NCBI GenBank assembly: GCA_964555355.1
Contig: CAZKRY010000003.1
Span: 62,001 to 126,000, forward strand
Origin: CAIKBL01 sp964555355
GTDB lineage: Bacteria; Pseudomonadota; Gammaproteobacteria; Ga0077536
DNA length: 64,000 bases
Reading direction: 5' to 3'
Below the pieces are notes generated by a model, which was given only the letters and a program-made list of their open reading frames with translations, was not told where the DNA came from and searched no databases. A program made the translations under genes and the position numbers. The first letter of the stretch is position 1; each line of letters opens with the position of its first letter. Positions 8,686-17,824 of this stretch are shown here, piece by piece.

Positions 8686-10152
8686 ATGACTGCGCTTGAG
8701 AACTATGTAAAGGATGGCGCACGCGCCGAGGGTGTGAAGAAAGTGCGTGCGTTGATTAAGTCGCGCGGGATCGAATACATCTACTACCAGTTTGTGTCGG
8801 TGACGGGGCGGATCGTCGGCAAGGGCGCGCCGGCCGACCACTGGGAGCGTTTGGCGACCAAGGGCTTTCAGCTCGTCTATGGCTCAACCGCCAATCTCTT
8901 TATCAGCCGCAAAGGCCGCTATTTAGGATATGGCCCCGAAGCCAGCGAGCTAGTCGGGATCGCCGATCCGGAAACATTCGTGCAGCTGCCGTGGGAACCC
9001 AAGGTCGCGCGCGTTTTTTGCACGTTGTTTCGTAATCGTGAGGAACCGGTCGACCCGGGTGGATTTTTAACCTCCGACTGCCGCGGCAATTTAAAACGCA
9101 TGCACGCCAGCTTCGCCAAAAAACATGGGCTGCGGCTGCGTTTGGGCACCGAGCCCGAAATGATGTGGCTAAAGAAAGACGAACACGGCAAAGCCAACGG
9201 CGGCGTTACCAAACCTTACTGCTATCACATCGATCAATTCGAAGAATTAAGACCGATCACGCTCAAAGTCACCGAATACTGTCGCAAGATGGGCATCGAC
9301 TGTATCCAGGGCGATCACGAAGACGCGCCTGGTCAACTCGAACTCAATTGGACCTATGACGATGTGCTGCGCACCTCGGATCGGCTCACTACCTATCGCC
9401 AGATCTGCGCGCAGGTGGCGCGCGAGTTCAATGTCATCGCCTGTTTCATGACCAAACCCTTTATGCGGCTTTCGGCGAATGGCTGTCATCACAATTTCTC
9501 GTTGTGGGAAGGTGGTAAAGATCAGATCAATACCTTCGACGGCCTCTCCAAGCTCGGCATGCCGGAGGTCTACTCTTACGTGTCGGGCGGTACCAATAAG
9601 TTCGACCCGGAAGGCAAAGATCCCCGCATGCCCGGCAAGATCGGACAATACGCCGCGGGCGGGATCGTCAAACATCTTCCGGCGCTTACCGCGCTCGGCG
9701 CGTCGACCGTCAATTCGTATCGCCGCTTACTCGACCAGGGTTACTGGGCACCGGTTTATAACAACTGGGGTTATCAAAACCGCACCTGTGCGCTGCGCGT
9801 GTCGGCGCCGGGGCGCTTTGAGTATCGCGCGGTGGATTCGATGGTAAATCCGTACTTGCTGAACGCGGCCTTGCTGACGGTAATGGATGAGGGCATCACG
9901 AAGAAACTCGATCCGGGTCCGCTCGAGCAGCGTAATATCTATGAACTTGAGTTGGCGGGTAAAAAAGTCGTGAAGTTGCCGACTAATCTCGGCATGGCGT
10001 TGGACGCCATCGAGGCGGATCAATTGGTACGCGCGGCGCTGCCCGGCGAGATGTGGGATGTTTTCATCGATTACAAACGTGACGAGTGGGATAAGTTTTT
10101 AGCCACCGTCACCGCCTGGGATCACGAAACCTACATGGATTGTTTGCCGTAG
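8686..10152 (+). CDS. Glutamine synthetase family protein
   Basis: A 488-residue GS-family ligase with a strong AGGAGGAG ribosome site, 36 bases after the preceding GS-like gene. Blocks in order: IYYQFVSVTGRIVGKG (N-domain), GTEPEMMWL, GDHEDAPGQLELNW, SANGCHHNFSLW, STVNSYRRL and FEYRAVDSMVNPYL. The glutamates of the two metal sites and the first His of the HxH motif are present; the second His is Asn. It is only distantly similar to the first copy and looks like a GlnT-type or gamma-glutamylamide-type enzyme. Two divergent paralogues in tandem suggest either a hetero-oligomer or two successive ligations. No adenylylation-site assignment was attempted. Confidence 0.85.
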   Translation: MTALENYVKDGARAEGVKKVRALIKSRGIEYIYYQFVSVTGRIVGKGAPADHWERLATKGFQLVYGSTANLFISRKGRYLGYGPEASELVGIADPETFVQLPWEPKVARVFCTLFRNREEPVDPGGFLTSDCRGNLKRMHASFAKKHGLRLRLGTEPEMMWLKKDEHGKANGGVTKPYCYHIDQFEELRPITLKVTEYCRKMGIDCIQGDHEDAPGQLELNWTYDDVLRTSDRLTTYRQICAQVAREFNVIACFMTKPFMRLSANGCHHNFSLWEGGKDQINTFDGLSKLGMPEVYSYVSGGTNKFDPEGKDPRMPGKIGQYAAGGIVKHLPALTALGASTVNSYRRLLDQGYWAPVYNNWGYQNRTCALRVSAPGRFEYRAVDSMVNPYLLNAALLTVMDEGITKKLDPGPLEQRNIYELELAGKKVVKLPTNLGMALDAIEADQLVRAALPGEMWDVFIDYKRDEWDKFLATVTAWDHETYMDCLP

Positions 10153-10169
10153 CGCACGGGAGGCGGGCG

Positions 10170-11051
10170 ATGCAAGACTTCATAATCACCGATGCACAAG
10201 CCGCAGCATTTGCACGCGACGGATTCGTCACGGTCGACCGAATCATCAGCGATGAAGAAGTCGCGTGTTTACGCGCGCGTTACGATTTGCTGTTCAAGGG
10301 TCAATGGGAAACGGGCCTCGTGCCGGACGAAGTCAATTGGCTCGAAGGGCGCGATCCGCCGGAGCGCACCCGCCAAATTTGCAATGGCTGGAAGTCCGAT
10401 CGCTTTGTCGCGAGCGTCATACTCCAAGAATCGATCGGGCGCGCCTGCGCGAAACTCGGCGGCTGGCCGGGCACGCGTTTAAGCCAAGATAATATTTTGT
10501 GGAAACCGCCCGGTGGTAAACCGCTGGGGTTTCATCAAGATTCCTCATACGAACAATGGACGACGTTGCCTGATTGGGTGAGCTGTTGGATCGCGCTTGA
10601 CGATACCTCAGCCGAAGGCGGCACGGTCGAATATGTGCGCGGCTCACACCGTTGGGGACAATCCGGCATGATTGAGCAATTCCATGCGCCGGAGAATCCG
10701 GTGAAAGACATGGAGAAGGCGGCGACGGCCGCGGGCGCGGTAATCGAACGCGTGCCGGTGGTGGTTAAAGCCGGCGGCGGCGCTTTTCACGGCGGATGGA
10801 CCTGGCATGGCTCTGATATCAATCGCCGCGCTGTTCCCCGGCGGTCGATTGTCGCGCACTGTATGTCATCAGAAACGCGCTTCCATCCGAATTACGTCGG
10901 GTATATCTATAGCCGCTATAAGCGTTTTGGCGACGATACGATGGACGAGACCTTTTTTCCGATACTGTGGCGCGAGGATGGCTACCGCTCACCATTCATT
11001 GAACCCTTCACCACGCGCCGCATCACTTGGGGCGAAGCAGTACCGGCGTAA
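10170..11051 (+). CDS. Phytanoyl-CoA dioxygenase (PhyH) family protein
   Basis: A 293-residue Fe(II)/2-oxoglutarate-dependent oxygenase. The facial-triad motif HxD is in GFHQDSSYEQW, and the distal metal His is in TWHGSDINRR, followed by the arginine that binds 2-oxoglutarate. The start at 10170 has GGGAGG just upstream and lies 18 bases after the GS-like gene, so the two are probably one transcript. PhyH enzymes hydroxylate or halogenate small molecules, including acyl-CoAs and secondary-metabolite intermediates; the link to two amide ligases suggests a nitrogenous substrate, which is inference. Confidence 0.88.
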   Translation: MQDFIITDAQAAAFARDGFVTVDRIISDEEVACLRARYDLLFKGQWETGLVPDEVNWLEGRDPPERTRQICNGWKSDRFVASVILQESIGRACAKLGGWPGTRLSQDNILWKPPGGKPLGFHQDSSYEQWTTLPDWVSCWIALDDTSAEGGTVEYVRGSHRWGQSGMIEQFHAPENPVKDMEKAATAAGAVIERVPVVVKAGGGAFHGGWTWHGSDINRRAVPRRSIVAHCMSSETRFHPNYVGYIYSRYKRFGDDTMDETFFPILWREDGYRSPFIEPFTTRRITWGEAVPA

Positions 11052-11205
11052 CGCTTTTGCACTTGAGCTGATGATGCTTGCGGCGCTGAAACGCCTCGAG
11101 CCTTCGTAGCTATCGTTCACGCGAGTGTAATTTCGCCGACTGAAATTTGTTCGCGCTAACTTAACGGGGTAAATTGCCTCGACGATTTAATTCCTGGCCG
11201 TTTAC

Positions 11206-12378
11206 GTGCAGACAATTACTTTAGAGCTGGTCCCGCCGCTGGTGCTGCATGTCATCCACCATCTTCATATCGGGGGGATGGAAAACGGTCTCGTCAATCT
11301 CATCAATCACATGTCGCCGGAGAAGTATCGGCACGCGATTGCCTGCGTGGAGGACTATTCGAATTTTCGCGCCCGGCTTGAGCGACAAGGCGTGGCGGTT
11401 TATGCCTTGGAGCGCTCAAAAATGGGCGTGTGGGCGCTGCGGAGAAAGTTGTACGAACTGTGCAAAATCCTCCAACCGGCCATCGTACACACACGCAATA
11501 TGTCGGGCTTGGACGCCGTGCTACCGGCAACGCTTGCCGGCGTGCAAATCCGTGTGCACGGCGAACACGGCTGGGACGTCGGTAACCTCCACGGCGAACG
11601 CCTGAAACCGAAACTCCTGCGTCGCTTACACGCGCCGCTGGTGACGCGTTATGTCACCGTGTCGCGCGACCTTGCCGACTATTTGACGAATGGGATTGGC
11701 GTCGCGCCCGCGCGTATCTCCCACATTTGTAACGGCGTAGATACCGATCGCTTTCATCCGAGCGAACAACAGGCGCGGCGCGAGGTTTTGCCTGGGGATT
11801 TTCGCGATGCCCGATTATTGGTCATTGGTAATGTGGGGCGCGTGCAAGCCGTGAAGGATCAAATGTTATTGCTCCACGCCTTCGCGGCATTGCGGGCGGA
11901 ACAAGCGGACTTTGCCGCACGCTTGCGCTTGGCGATTATCGGCGACGGGCCGTTGCTCGATGCGCTGCGCGCGCTCGCCGAATCGCTCGGCATCACGCCG
12001 TTTGTGTGGCTACCGGGCGCCGCCGACAATATCCCGGAAATCATGCGTGCCTTCGATCTTTTCGTCTTGCCGTCACTAAACGAAGGCATTTCGAACACGA
12101 TCCTCGAGGCACTTGCCTCAGGTCTGCCGGTCATTGCCACCAATGTCGGCGGAAATCCCGAGCTGGTAGCCCCTGGGCACACCGGCGAATTGTTTCCACC
12201 GCGTGAACTACCCGCACTGGTCGACGCATTACGCGGCTATCTTACGGACGACGATAAACGCCGCCGACACGGCACCGCCGCGCGCGCCGCGGCCCTCGCC
12301 GAGTTTAGTCTCTCGACGATGGTCGCACGCTATACCGCGCTGTACGATGAACTGCTCGTTAAAAAGAGGGCTCTATGA
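11206..12378 (+). CDS. Glycosyltransferase, PEP-CTERM/EpsH1-associated type
   Basis: A 390-residue GT4-family (GT-B fold) retaining glycosyltransferase. The N-terminus (VLHVIHHLHIGGMENGLVNL) matches the family of sugar transferases linked to PEP-CTERM/EpsH1 exopolysaccharide systems. The C-domain has the donor-binding block VLPSLNEGISNTILEALASG. No membrane segment is apparent. It starts with GTG at 11206, 154 bases after the dioxygenase, and overlaps the P450 gene by four bases, so it may serve a small-molecule glycosylation in this cluster rather than exopolysaccharide; no exosortase or polysaccharide genes are nearby. Confidence 0.85.
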   Translation: MQTITLELVPPLVLHVIHHLHIGGMENGLVNLINHMSPEKYRHAIACVEDYSNFRARLERQGVAVYALERSKMGVWALRRKLYELCKILQPAIVHTRNMSGLDAVLPATLAGVQIRVHGEHGWDVGNLHGERLKPKLLRRLHAPLVTRYVTVSRDLADYLTNGIGVAPARISHICNGVDTDRFHPSEQQARREVLPGDFRDARLLVIGNVGRVQAVKDQMLLLHAFAALRAEQADFAARLRLAIIGDGPLLDALRALAESLGITPFVWLPGAADNIPEIMRAFDLFVLPSLNEGISNTILEALASGLPVIATNVGGNPELVAPGHTGELFPPRELPALVDALRGYLTDDDKRRRHGTAARAAALAEFSLSTMVARYTALYDELLVKKRAL

Positions 12379-13661
12379 CCATTACGCTCGACAACATGGA
12401 CATCCACACCCCACGCCGTTACGCCGAGCTTGGATTTCCATGGGCGGAATGGGATCTATTACGGCGCGAAGCACCAATTCATTGGTACGAACGGAACGAC
12501 GTCGAACCGTTCTGGGCGATCACGCGACATGCGGATGTCATGACGATCTCCGGCCACTCCCGAATCTTCATCAATGGTGGACCGCGTTTACGATTAACGT
12601 TAAAGCACGAAACCGAGTTGGGGCGTGGCGGCTTGGATGCGTTTGGCGCAACACGGGGTTGGGACCCCAATGAGCCACCTGATCTCGTGTTCATGGACGA
12701 TCCGCGCCATCGTCAGGTCCGCAAAGCCTCGAGCGGGGCCTTCACGCAAGGCTGTATGCGCGGCATGACGGCGCTTTTCGACGCGCTAGCGGAACAGTTC
12801 ACGCAAGAACTCATGACCGCATTGGAAGCGCGCGGCAGGGTGGACTTCGTGCGCGAACTTGCCTGTAAACTTCCACTCGCCGCGACCGGCGAGATTATGG
12901 GCCTCGCGCCCGACGATTGGCGGCAAATTTTGATCTGGTCGAGCGCGGTCATTGGCGAAGTTGAGCCGGAGCATATGCTGCCGGGCGAAACGCCGGTACA
13001 AGCGGCCGAGCGCCAATCTAACGAGTTCCGGACCTATCTGGAAAATCTTATCCACATGCATCGCCAGCCGGGCGGCGGGCGGTCGGATTTTATCAATCGA
13101 TTGGTGCAAGCACGCGTACAAGGTAGGCTGATGAACGATCAGCAGCTGATCGGATATTTATTCGTGTTGATCGCAGCTGGCAATGACACGACGCGCAACG
13201 CCACGGTCGGAGGCCTGGTGGCGTTGCTCGAGAACCCCGCGCAACGCGAACTTCTGTGCGCAAACCCGTCACTCATCGGTACCGCGGTGGATGAAATTTT
13301 ACGCTGGACGTCGCCCGTGGTCAGTTTCCTGCGCACGGCGACCGAAGACTTCAACTTAAGCGGCACCCGCATCAAGGCCGGCGAAACTGTCTGCATGTTC
13401 TATCCATCCGCGAACCGCGATGAAGCTATTTTCGAGGATCCTTATCGCTTTGATGTGACACGCACGCCGAACGAGCATATTGCCTTCGGTTACGGCGCGC
13501 ATTTCTGCATTGGAACCAATCTCGCGCGCGCCGAGCTCCGCGCCTCGCTCAAAGCCTTGTTACCGGTGCTCCCTAGGCTCGCGCTCACTGGCACTCCGCA
13601 CCGGATCGCAAACACCCATGTCTCTGGGTTTTCCAAACTGCCGGTTCGTTTGGTCGCTTAG
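12375..13661 (+). CDS. Cytochrome P450
   Basis: A 428-residue soluble bacterial P450 monooxygenase. The I-helix oxygen-activation motif AGNDTTRNA, the PSANRDEAIFEDPYRFDVTR meander, and the heme-binding FGYGAHFCIG with Cys378 as thiolate ligand are all present. The start overlaps the glycosyltransferase stop (ATGA). Its architecture resembles CYP125/CYP142/CYP153-like bacterial forms acting on steroids, terpenoids or alkyl chains, but substrate cannot be decided from sequence reading. No ferredoxin or reductase lies beside it. Confidence 0.95.
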   Translation: MTITLDNMDIHTPRRYAELGFPWAEWDLLRREAPIHWYERNDVEPFWAITRHADVMTISGHSRIFINGGPRLRLTLKHETELGRGGLDAFGATRGWDPNEPPDLVFMDDPRHRQVRKASSGAFTQGCMRGMTALFDALAEQFTQELMTALEARGRVDFVRELACKLPLAATGEIMGLAPDDWRQILIWSSAVIGEVEPEHMLPGETPVQAAERQSNEFRTYLENLIHMHRQPGGGRSDFINRLVQARVQGRLMNDQQLIGYLFVLIAAGNDTTRNATVGGLVALLENPAQRELLCANPSLIGTAVDEILRWTSPVVSFLRTATEDFNLSGTRIKAGETVCMFYPSANRDEAIFEDPYRFDVTRTPNEHIAFGYGAHFCIGTNLARAELRASLKALLPVLPRLALTGTPHRIANTHVSGFSKLPVRLVA

Positions 13662-13683
13662 GCGTGCAACGCGTCGTAAGTCG

Positions 13684-15063
13684 CTAAACCCCCAAGCGTT
13701 GGATCGCCTGGTCGGTACAGTACTGCAGGAACATGTCTTCGTCATTGACGCGCATGCCATAGCCGCCGCGGACTTCTTTGACTTGCTGAAAGCGCGTCAT
13801 GCGGTTGGTCTGCACGTCGTACGCATGGACATGGCACCATGACCAATAGGGTTGCGTGCCGTAATCGTTCACTTGTTGATCGCCGTTTTGGTACAGCGAA
13901 TAACAACCGTCAAACGAACGGAACGGTTCGCCGGCGCGATCGTAAGTCACCATCCCGATCGGCAGCATGGTGCGCGCATCGAACCACACGCGCTTTCGTG
14001 AGATCGGCGCGCGCGGATAGCCGGTGGGCTCTGCTTCCACCACGATGGCTTCGGGCACCAATTCCACGCGCGTGTCCCAAAACGTGATGCCCTTTTGTCC
14101 GCCGTGCGTCGGGCATTCCCAGTTCTCGTGTTCGCTGCGCCAATTCTGCGAAAGTCCTGAAAGGTACGGACCACGACCGATGACCTTATAGTTTCCCCAA
14201 GTGAGATAGGGATCGCCGGCCGTCCAAGTGTCCGAAAGAAACAGATTGGAACCTGGGATCAACGGTTCAAAGCGTTTATTGGCCGGGAAACGTCGCACGC
14301 GTTTGATGCCGGGCAGAAAAAGTTTCACGGAGGGAAACTCGCGTTGGTCGTATTCCCAGGTACTTAAATAAGTCAGCCCTTTGTAATCGTTGGGATACGT
14401 AAACAACACGGAGTTGTAACGAAGTTTATTTTCCTTGCCCGGAATATAGGGTTTCGGATCGATACTGACGCGACCGACGGATGCGTATTCGCACCAGCAA
14501 ACCTCGTAGTAATGGCTTTGTTCGCCTTGCGCATCGATTTCGTAATCTTTGCTGGTATAAAACGACACATCGTGTCGTCCCCACGAAAGTGTCACCGGAA
14601 TAAAACACTCGGCACCGGTGGTGGGTTCGGGGAATGGATTGCCACCAATCCACGGTTTGCCATCCTTGGTAAAGACATTACCAACCTCGTCGAGCACCGC
14701 CTGACCTTTGTTGCGGAGCGTGGCTTCGATGTAATCGACGGGACTTAAGTGCGTCATATCCTTGACCGACTCGACGATTTCGAGCTTGCGTCCCATTTGT
14801 TTGATCTGGGTATAGCGAATGGGATCGATGAGGTCTTGGATGAGATCGATACTATCGGCATCGATGATATCGCCTGGCTTAACCTTACCCTTGGTGAACA
14901 TCTCAATCGACAGCAATTCATCCGGATAGGCTTTTTCGAACGTGCCGTGTTGCGCGACCGCGTCCCACACGCTGCCGAACACGCCGGCGCCCAAGATCCC
15001 GAGCGATGTCTGTTTCAGAAAATGACGCCGGCTGTAATCAAAGTCGTATTTACGAATTCGCAT
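13684..15063 (-). CDS. DUF1329 protein, Tat-exported
   Basis: A 459-residue protein with an N-terminal twin-arginine signal (SRRHFLKQ followed by a hydrophobic stretch). The mature part matches the DUF1329 family, large periplasmic or outer-membrane-associated proteins probably related to the LolA/LolB lipoprotein-carrier fold. They are frequently encoded near RND-type hydrophobe exporters and in steroid- or terpenoid-using proteobacteria. The start at 15063 was chosen for the GGAG site upstream; a TTG immediately before it is in frame. It is convergent with the P450 gene (22-base gap). Function unknown. Confidence 0.8.
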   Translation of the reverse strand: MRIRKYDFDYSRRHFLKQTSLGILGAGVFGSVWDAVAQHGTFEKAYPDELLSIEMFTKGKVKPGDIIDADSIDLIQDLIDPIRYTQIKQMGRKLEIVESVKDMTHLSPVDYIEATLRNKGQAVLDEVGNVFTKDGKPWIGGNPFPEPTTGAECFIPVTLSWGRHDVSFYTSKDYEIDAQGEQSHYYEVCWCEYASVGRVSIDPKPYIPGKENKLRYNSVLFTYPNDYKGLTYLSTWEYDQREFPSVKLFLPGIKRVRRFPANKRFEPLIPGSNLFLSDTWTAGDPYLTWGNYKVIGRGPYLSGLSQNWRSEHENWECPTHGGQKGITFWDTRVELVPEAIVVEAEPTGYPRAPISRKRVWFDARTMLPIGMVTYDRAGEPFRSFDGCYSLYQNGDQQVNDYGTQPYWSWCHVHAYDVQTNRMTRFQQVKEVRGGYGMRVNDEDMFLQYCTDQAIQRLGV

Positions 15064-15308
15064 CAATGTTCTCCGCCTCGGCCATTCGGGTGGTAGGTTC
15101 GTTCGCGTCGTGCGGCACGCGGGCTTGTTTCGATAGGCTTGGCAGTCTAGTGGAAAATCCGCGCGAAATGCTTTTGCTCACCGTGCCGCGCAATAGTTTG
15201 CAGGTACGGCGCCTATCTGAGATGCGTCAACGTATGCGAGGATGGCGCCATGCTCGGCAGGGTTCCGGCGCACGAGGTCGATATGAGAAACACGGATGGT
15301 TCACTCGA

Positions 15309-17774
15309 ATGGCGACGCTGATCCACAGCGCTAACAGCGTACCGCGCGTCGCGGTAATCGCCGTCCACGGGATCGCCGATCCGCCGCCAGGGCAAACTGC
15401 CCGAGAAGTGGCGCGCCTGCTATGTCAAACCGGTACCGTTAAGCCACGCTATCTGCAGGGTGAAGTACATGGGGTGTTGATCCCCGTGACGGAACTCGGT
15501 CCCGGCGGGTCGCCCCTTCGTACGGCAGGCAGGCTCGCGGAAGTTTCCGACTTCCGCGAGGGGGCCGGCGCACCGAGTGGCTTTTTTCAATCGCAGGTTC
15601 GCGGTCCTGCTCCGTTCTCAAGCGCCGCACCCTCCGCGCACGATCTTGGTATCGCGTTCGACGACTACTTGTTGGACCGCTTGCAACTCTCGGCCCAAGA
15701 CTCACTTTACGAATCGACCCGAGTATCGCTGCAGCGTCGTTCAGACACACAACAAGTCGATGTTTACGAACTGTACTGGGCCGATTTATCCCGGCTCGGG
15801 GCCGGCAGCGTGCGCGCGCTGTCAGCGCTTTATCAGTTATTTTTTCATCTAGGCACTCTCGCCGCGGATATCGTTGATCAAGTTTCGTTAGTGCGCGGCG
15901 TGACGCCGGCCTGGGCATTACTTCAACGATTGCACGCATGGGCGGCGTGGCTACTGAAATCGCCGGCAATGGCAATCCAGCTTTCGATGCTACTGGTGGT
16001 GGCAAGTGGCGCGTTGGGTTTAGTGCCTCCGCAATACACGCCACGCGTGCTCGCCACGCTGTTCGGCACTGCCACGCTCGCGCTTGCGCTCTCCGCACCG
16101 CTCTTCTGGCTACACGGGGCGTCACAACAGAAACGCGGAATCGCGACGGCCTGCACCACCACCGCCGCCTTGGCCTGTCTGGCAGCGACATTCTTGGTAC
16201 TGAGTATTCAACAATGGCTTGGCTTTATTTATTTCGGCGTATCTATTCTTGCTTGTGGCGTTCTTGGTGCGATTTTTATCGAACGCTACGCCCAAGTCAC
16301 CGCAGGGGTCCGGCTTGCCGGTCATGCCATAGTGCTCCTGACGGCGCTTGGACTCGCACTCTATGCCAGGCGTGAACTACCCCATGTGACGACGATGGCC
16401 GAGTGGATGCTTGGCGTGAGCTTGCACGTCGGTGAATGGTTGCTCGCCGCACTGCTCGTGGTGTGGGCGGGTTTCGTCGCCCTGCAACTCGTCGCCCTAC
16501 CGCTTGGTTTATGGCTGGGACGGCAATGTGACCGGCGCATCAAGGCGTCGCTACACACGGCGCGACTTGCACTGGTGCTGTCAACGGGTCTACTCGCGGT
16601 CTTGAGCCTGGTGCTGTGGTCGCTTGTGAGTTACCTCGCCGGTCTTGCGCTTAACGACATTCGTTATGAGCCGCTCGTTTTTGAAGAAGGCTTTTGGCCG
16701 GCCGCGAGTTTCTTGGAGGCACGCGTGCGCAGTGTCGGTGGCTTTTTCACGCCATTGGTGTTTGCGTTCACGTTACTCGCGGGCGCGGTATTGCTGGTAC
16801 TCGCGCCGTCCTTAATGCAGGAACTGCTGCCCACTAAGAACTTCGACGCCGGCGCGCCGCGCGCAGACGCGAGCGACGCTTCGCGCCGACTTGGCCACTG
16901 GCTGGCGGCCGGCACGCGTCGCTTGAATCACGTTTTCGTCTACGCCTTGCCGCTCGGGGCGATGACCGGCAGCGTGCTGTATCTCGCGTTTGTCATTCAG
17001 CAGTTTACGGCGTTGTCCGGCGCCGAGGGCTCGCTTGCGCGCGGCTTCGCGGAATTTCTTGCATATTTCCAGGGGGCAACGCTGGTCACCACCGGTAAAT
17101 GGCTGGCGACCGCGGCGGTTGTTATCGCGTTTCTCGGCGCGCACTTCACCAACACCTTCGGTCGATTACGCATCGCACTCGATGCCGTGCTCGACATCGA
17201 TAACTATTTCAACGATCCGCGACATCGCCAACCACCTCGCGCGCGAATTTACGCTCGTTTCACGTCGTTACTGCGTTATCTGCGCACACAAAACTATGCC
17301 CGCATAGTGATCGTCGCCCACAGTCAAGGCACGGTCATCAGCGCCGATTTGCTGCACTATTTATACGTGCAACAGCGACTTCCCGACGTGGTTGGCGAGA
17401 TCCCGCTGGCGCTGGTCACCGTGGGATCACCATTACGCAATTTATATGCGGAACGTTTTCCGTTGTTGTATGGGTGGATGGGGACTAACGAACCAGGATT
17501 TGCCGGGGCTACGCCCAACCCGGCGATCCTCGGTGTGACCGAATGGGTCAACGCCTGCCGCGCCGGCGACTACGTCGGGCAATTCATTTGGACCCCAGAA
17601 ACCGATCCCGCGCGACATACACTCGCGACCCTTTCCGCCGATGGCAGCGTGCATGCACAACGCGCCGGCCGGCGTACTGAGTTTTGCTTAGGCGTCGGCG
17701 GTCATACGCATTACTTCGATGACGATGCCGTCGCACTCGCGATTGAAATCGAACGTTTGATCACGCAGCGCTGA
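15309..17774 (+). CDS. Polytopic membrane protein with alpha/beta-hydrolase motifs
   Basis: An 821-residue protein (if started at ATG 15309) whose two ends carry pieces of a hydrolase fold. The N-terminus has VAVIAVHGIADPPPGQTA, a strand with an oxyanion-type HG. The C-terminal third has VIVAHSQGTVISADLLHYL with nucleophile-elbow Ser672, then VTVGSPLRNLY, and GVGGHTHYFDDD with a candidate catalytic His799. Between them (about residues 180-640) lie nine or ten hydrophobic segments. The frame stays open upstream to 15006, but that part is arginine-rich and overlaps the divergent gene. No family name is certain; a membrane-embedded lipase/esterase-like enzyme is the best description. Confidence 0.72.
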   Translation: MATLIHSANSVPRVAVIAVHGIADPPPGQTAREVARLLCQTGTVKPRYLQGEVHGVLIPVTELGPGGSPLRTAGRLAEVSDFREGAGAPSGFFQSQVRGPAPFSSAAPSAHDLGIAFDDYLLDRLQLSAQDSLYESTRVSLQRRSDTQQVDVYELYWADLSRLGAGSVRALSALYQLFFHLGTLAADIVDQVSLVRGVTPAWALLQRLHAWAAWLLKSPAMAIQLSMLLVVASGALGLVPPQYTPRVLATLFGTATLALALSAPLFWLHGASQQKRGIATACTTTAALACLAATFLVLSIQQWLGFIYFGVSILACGVLGAIFIERYAQVTAGVRLAGHAIVLLTALGLALYARRELPHVTTMAEWMLGVSLHVGEWLLAALLVVWAGFVALQLVALPLGLWLGRQCDRRIKASLHTARLALVLSTGLLAVLSLVLWSLVSYLAGLALNDIRYEPLVFEEGFWPAASFLEARVRSVGGFFTPLVFAFTLLAGAVLLVLAPSLMQELLPTKNFDAGAPRADASDASRRLGHWLAAGTRRLNHVFVYALPLGAMTGSVLYLAFVIQQFTALSGAEGSLARGFAEFLAYFQGATLVTTGKWLATAAVVIAFLGAHFTNTFGRLRIALDAVLDIDNYFNDPRHRQPPRARIYARFTSLLRYLRTQNYARIVIVAHSQGTVISADLLHYLYVQQRLPDVVGEIPLALVTVGSPLRNLYAERFPLLYGWMGTNEPGFAGATPNPAILGVTEWVNACRAGDYVGQFIWTPETDPARHTLATLSADGSVHAQRAGRRTEFCLGVGGHTHYFDDDAVALAIEIERLITQR

Positions 17775-17824
17775 ACGGCTATGCGGCCCGCGCACCGCGG
17801 TGGCCAGTCGGCTGCAAAGCGCGC

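Noticed and set aside
15439..16191. Minus-strand frame of 250 codons opposite the membrane hydrolase gene
   Set aside because: Arginine-rich, no motif and no ribosome site; the plus-strand frame carries the hydrolase signatures.
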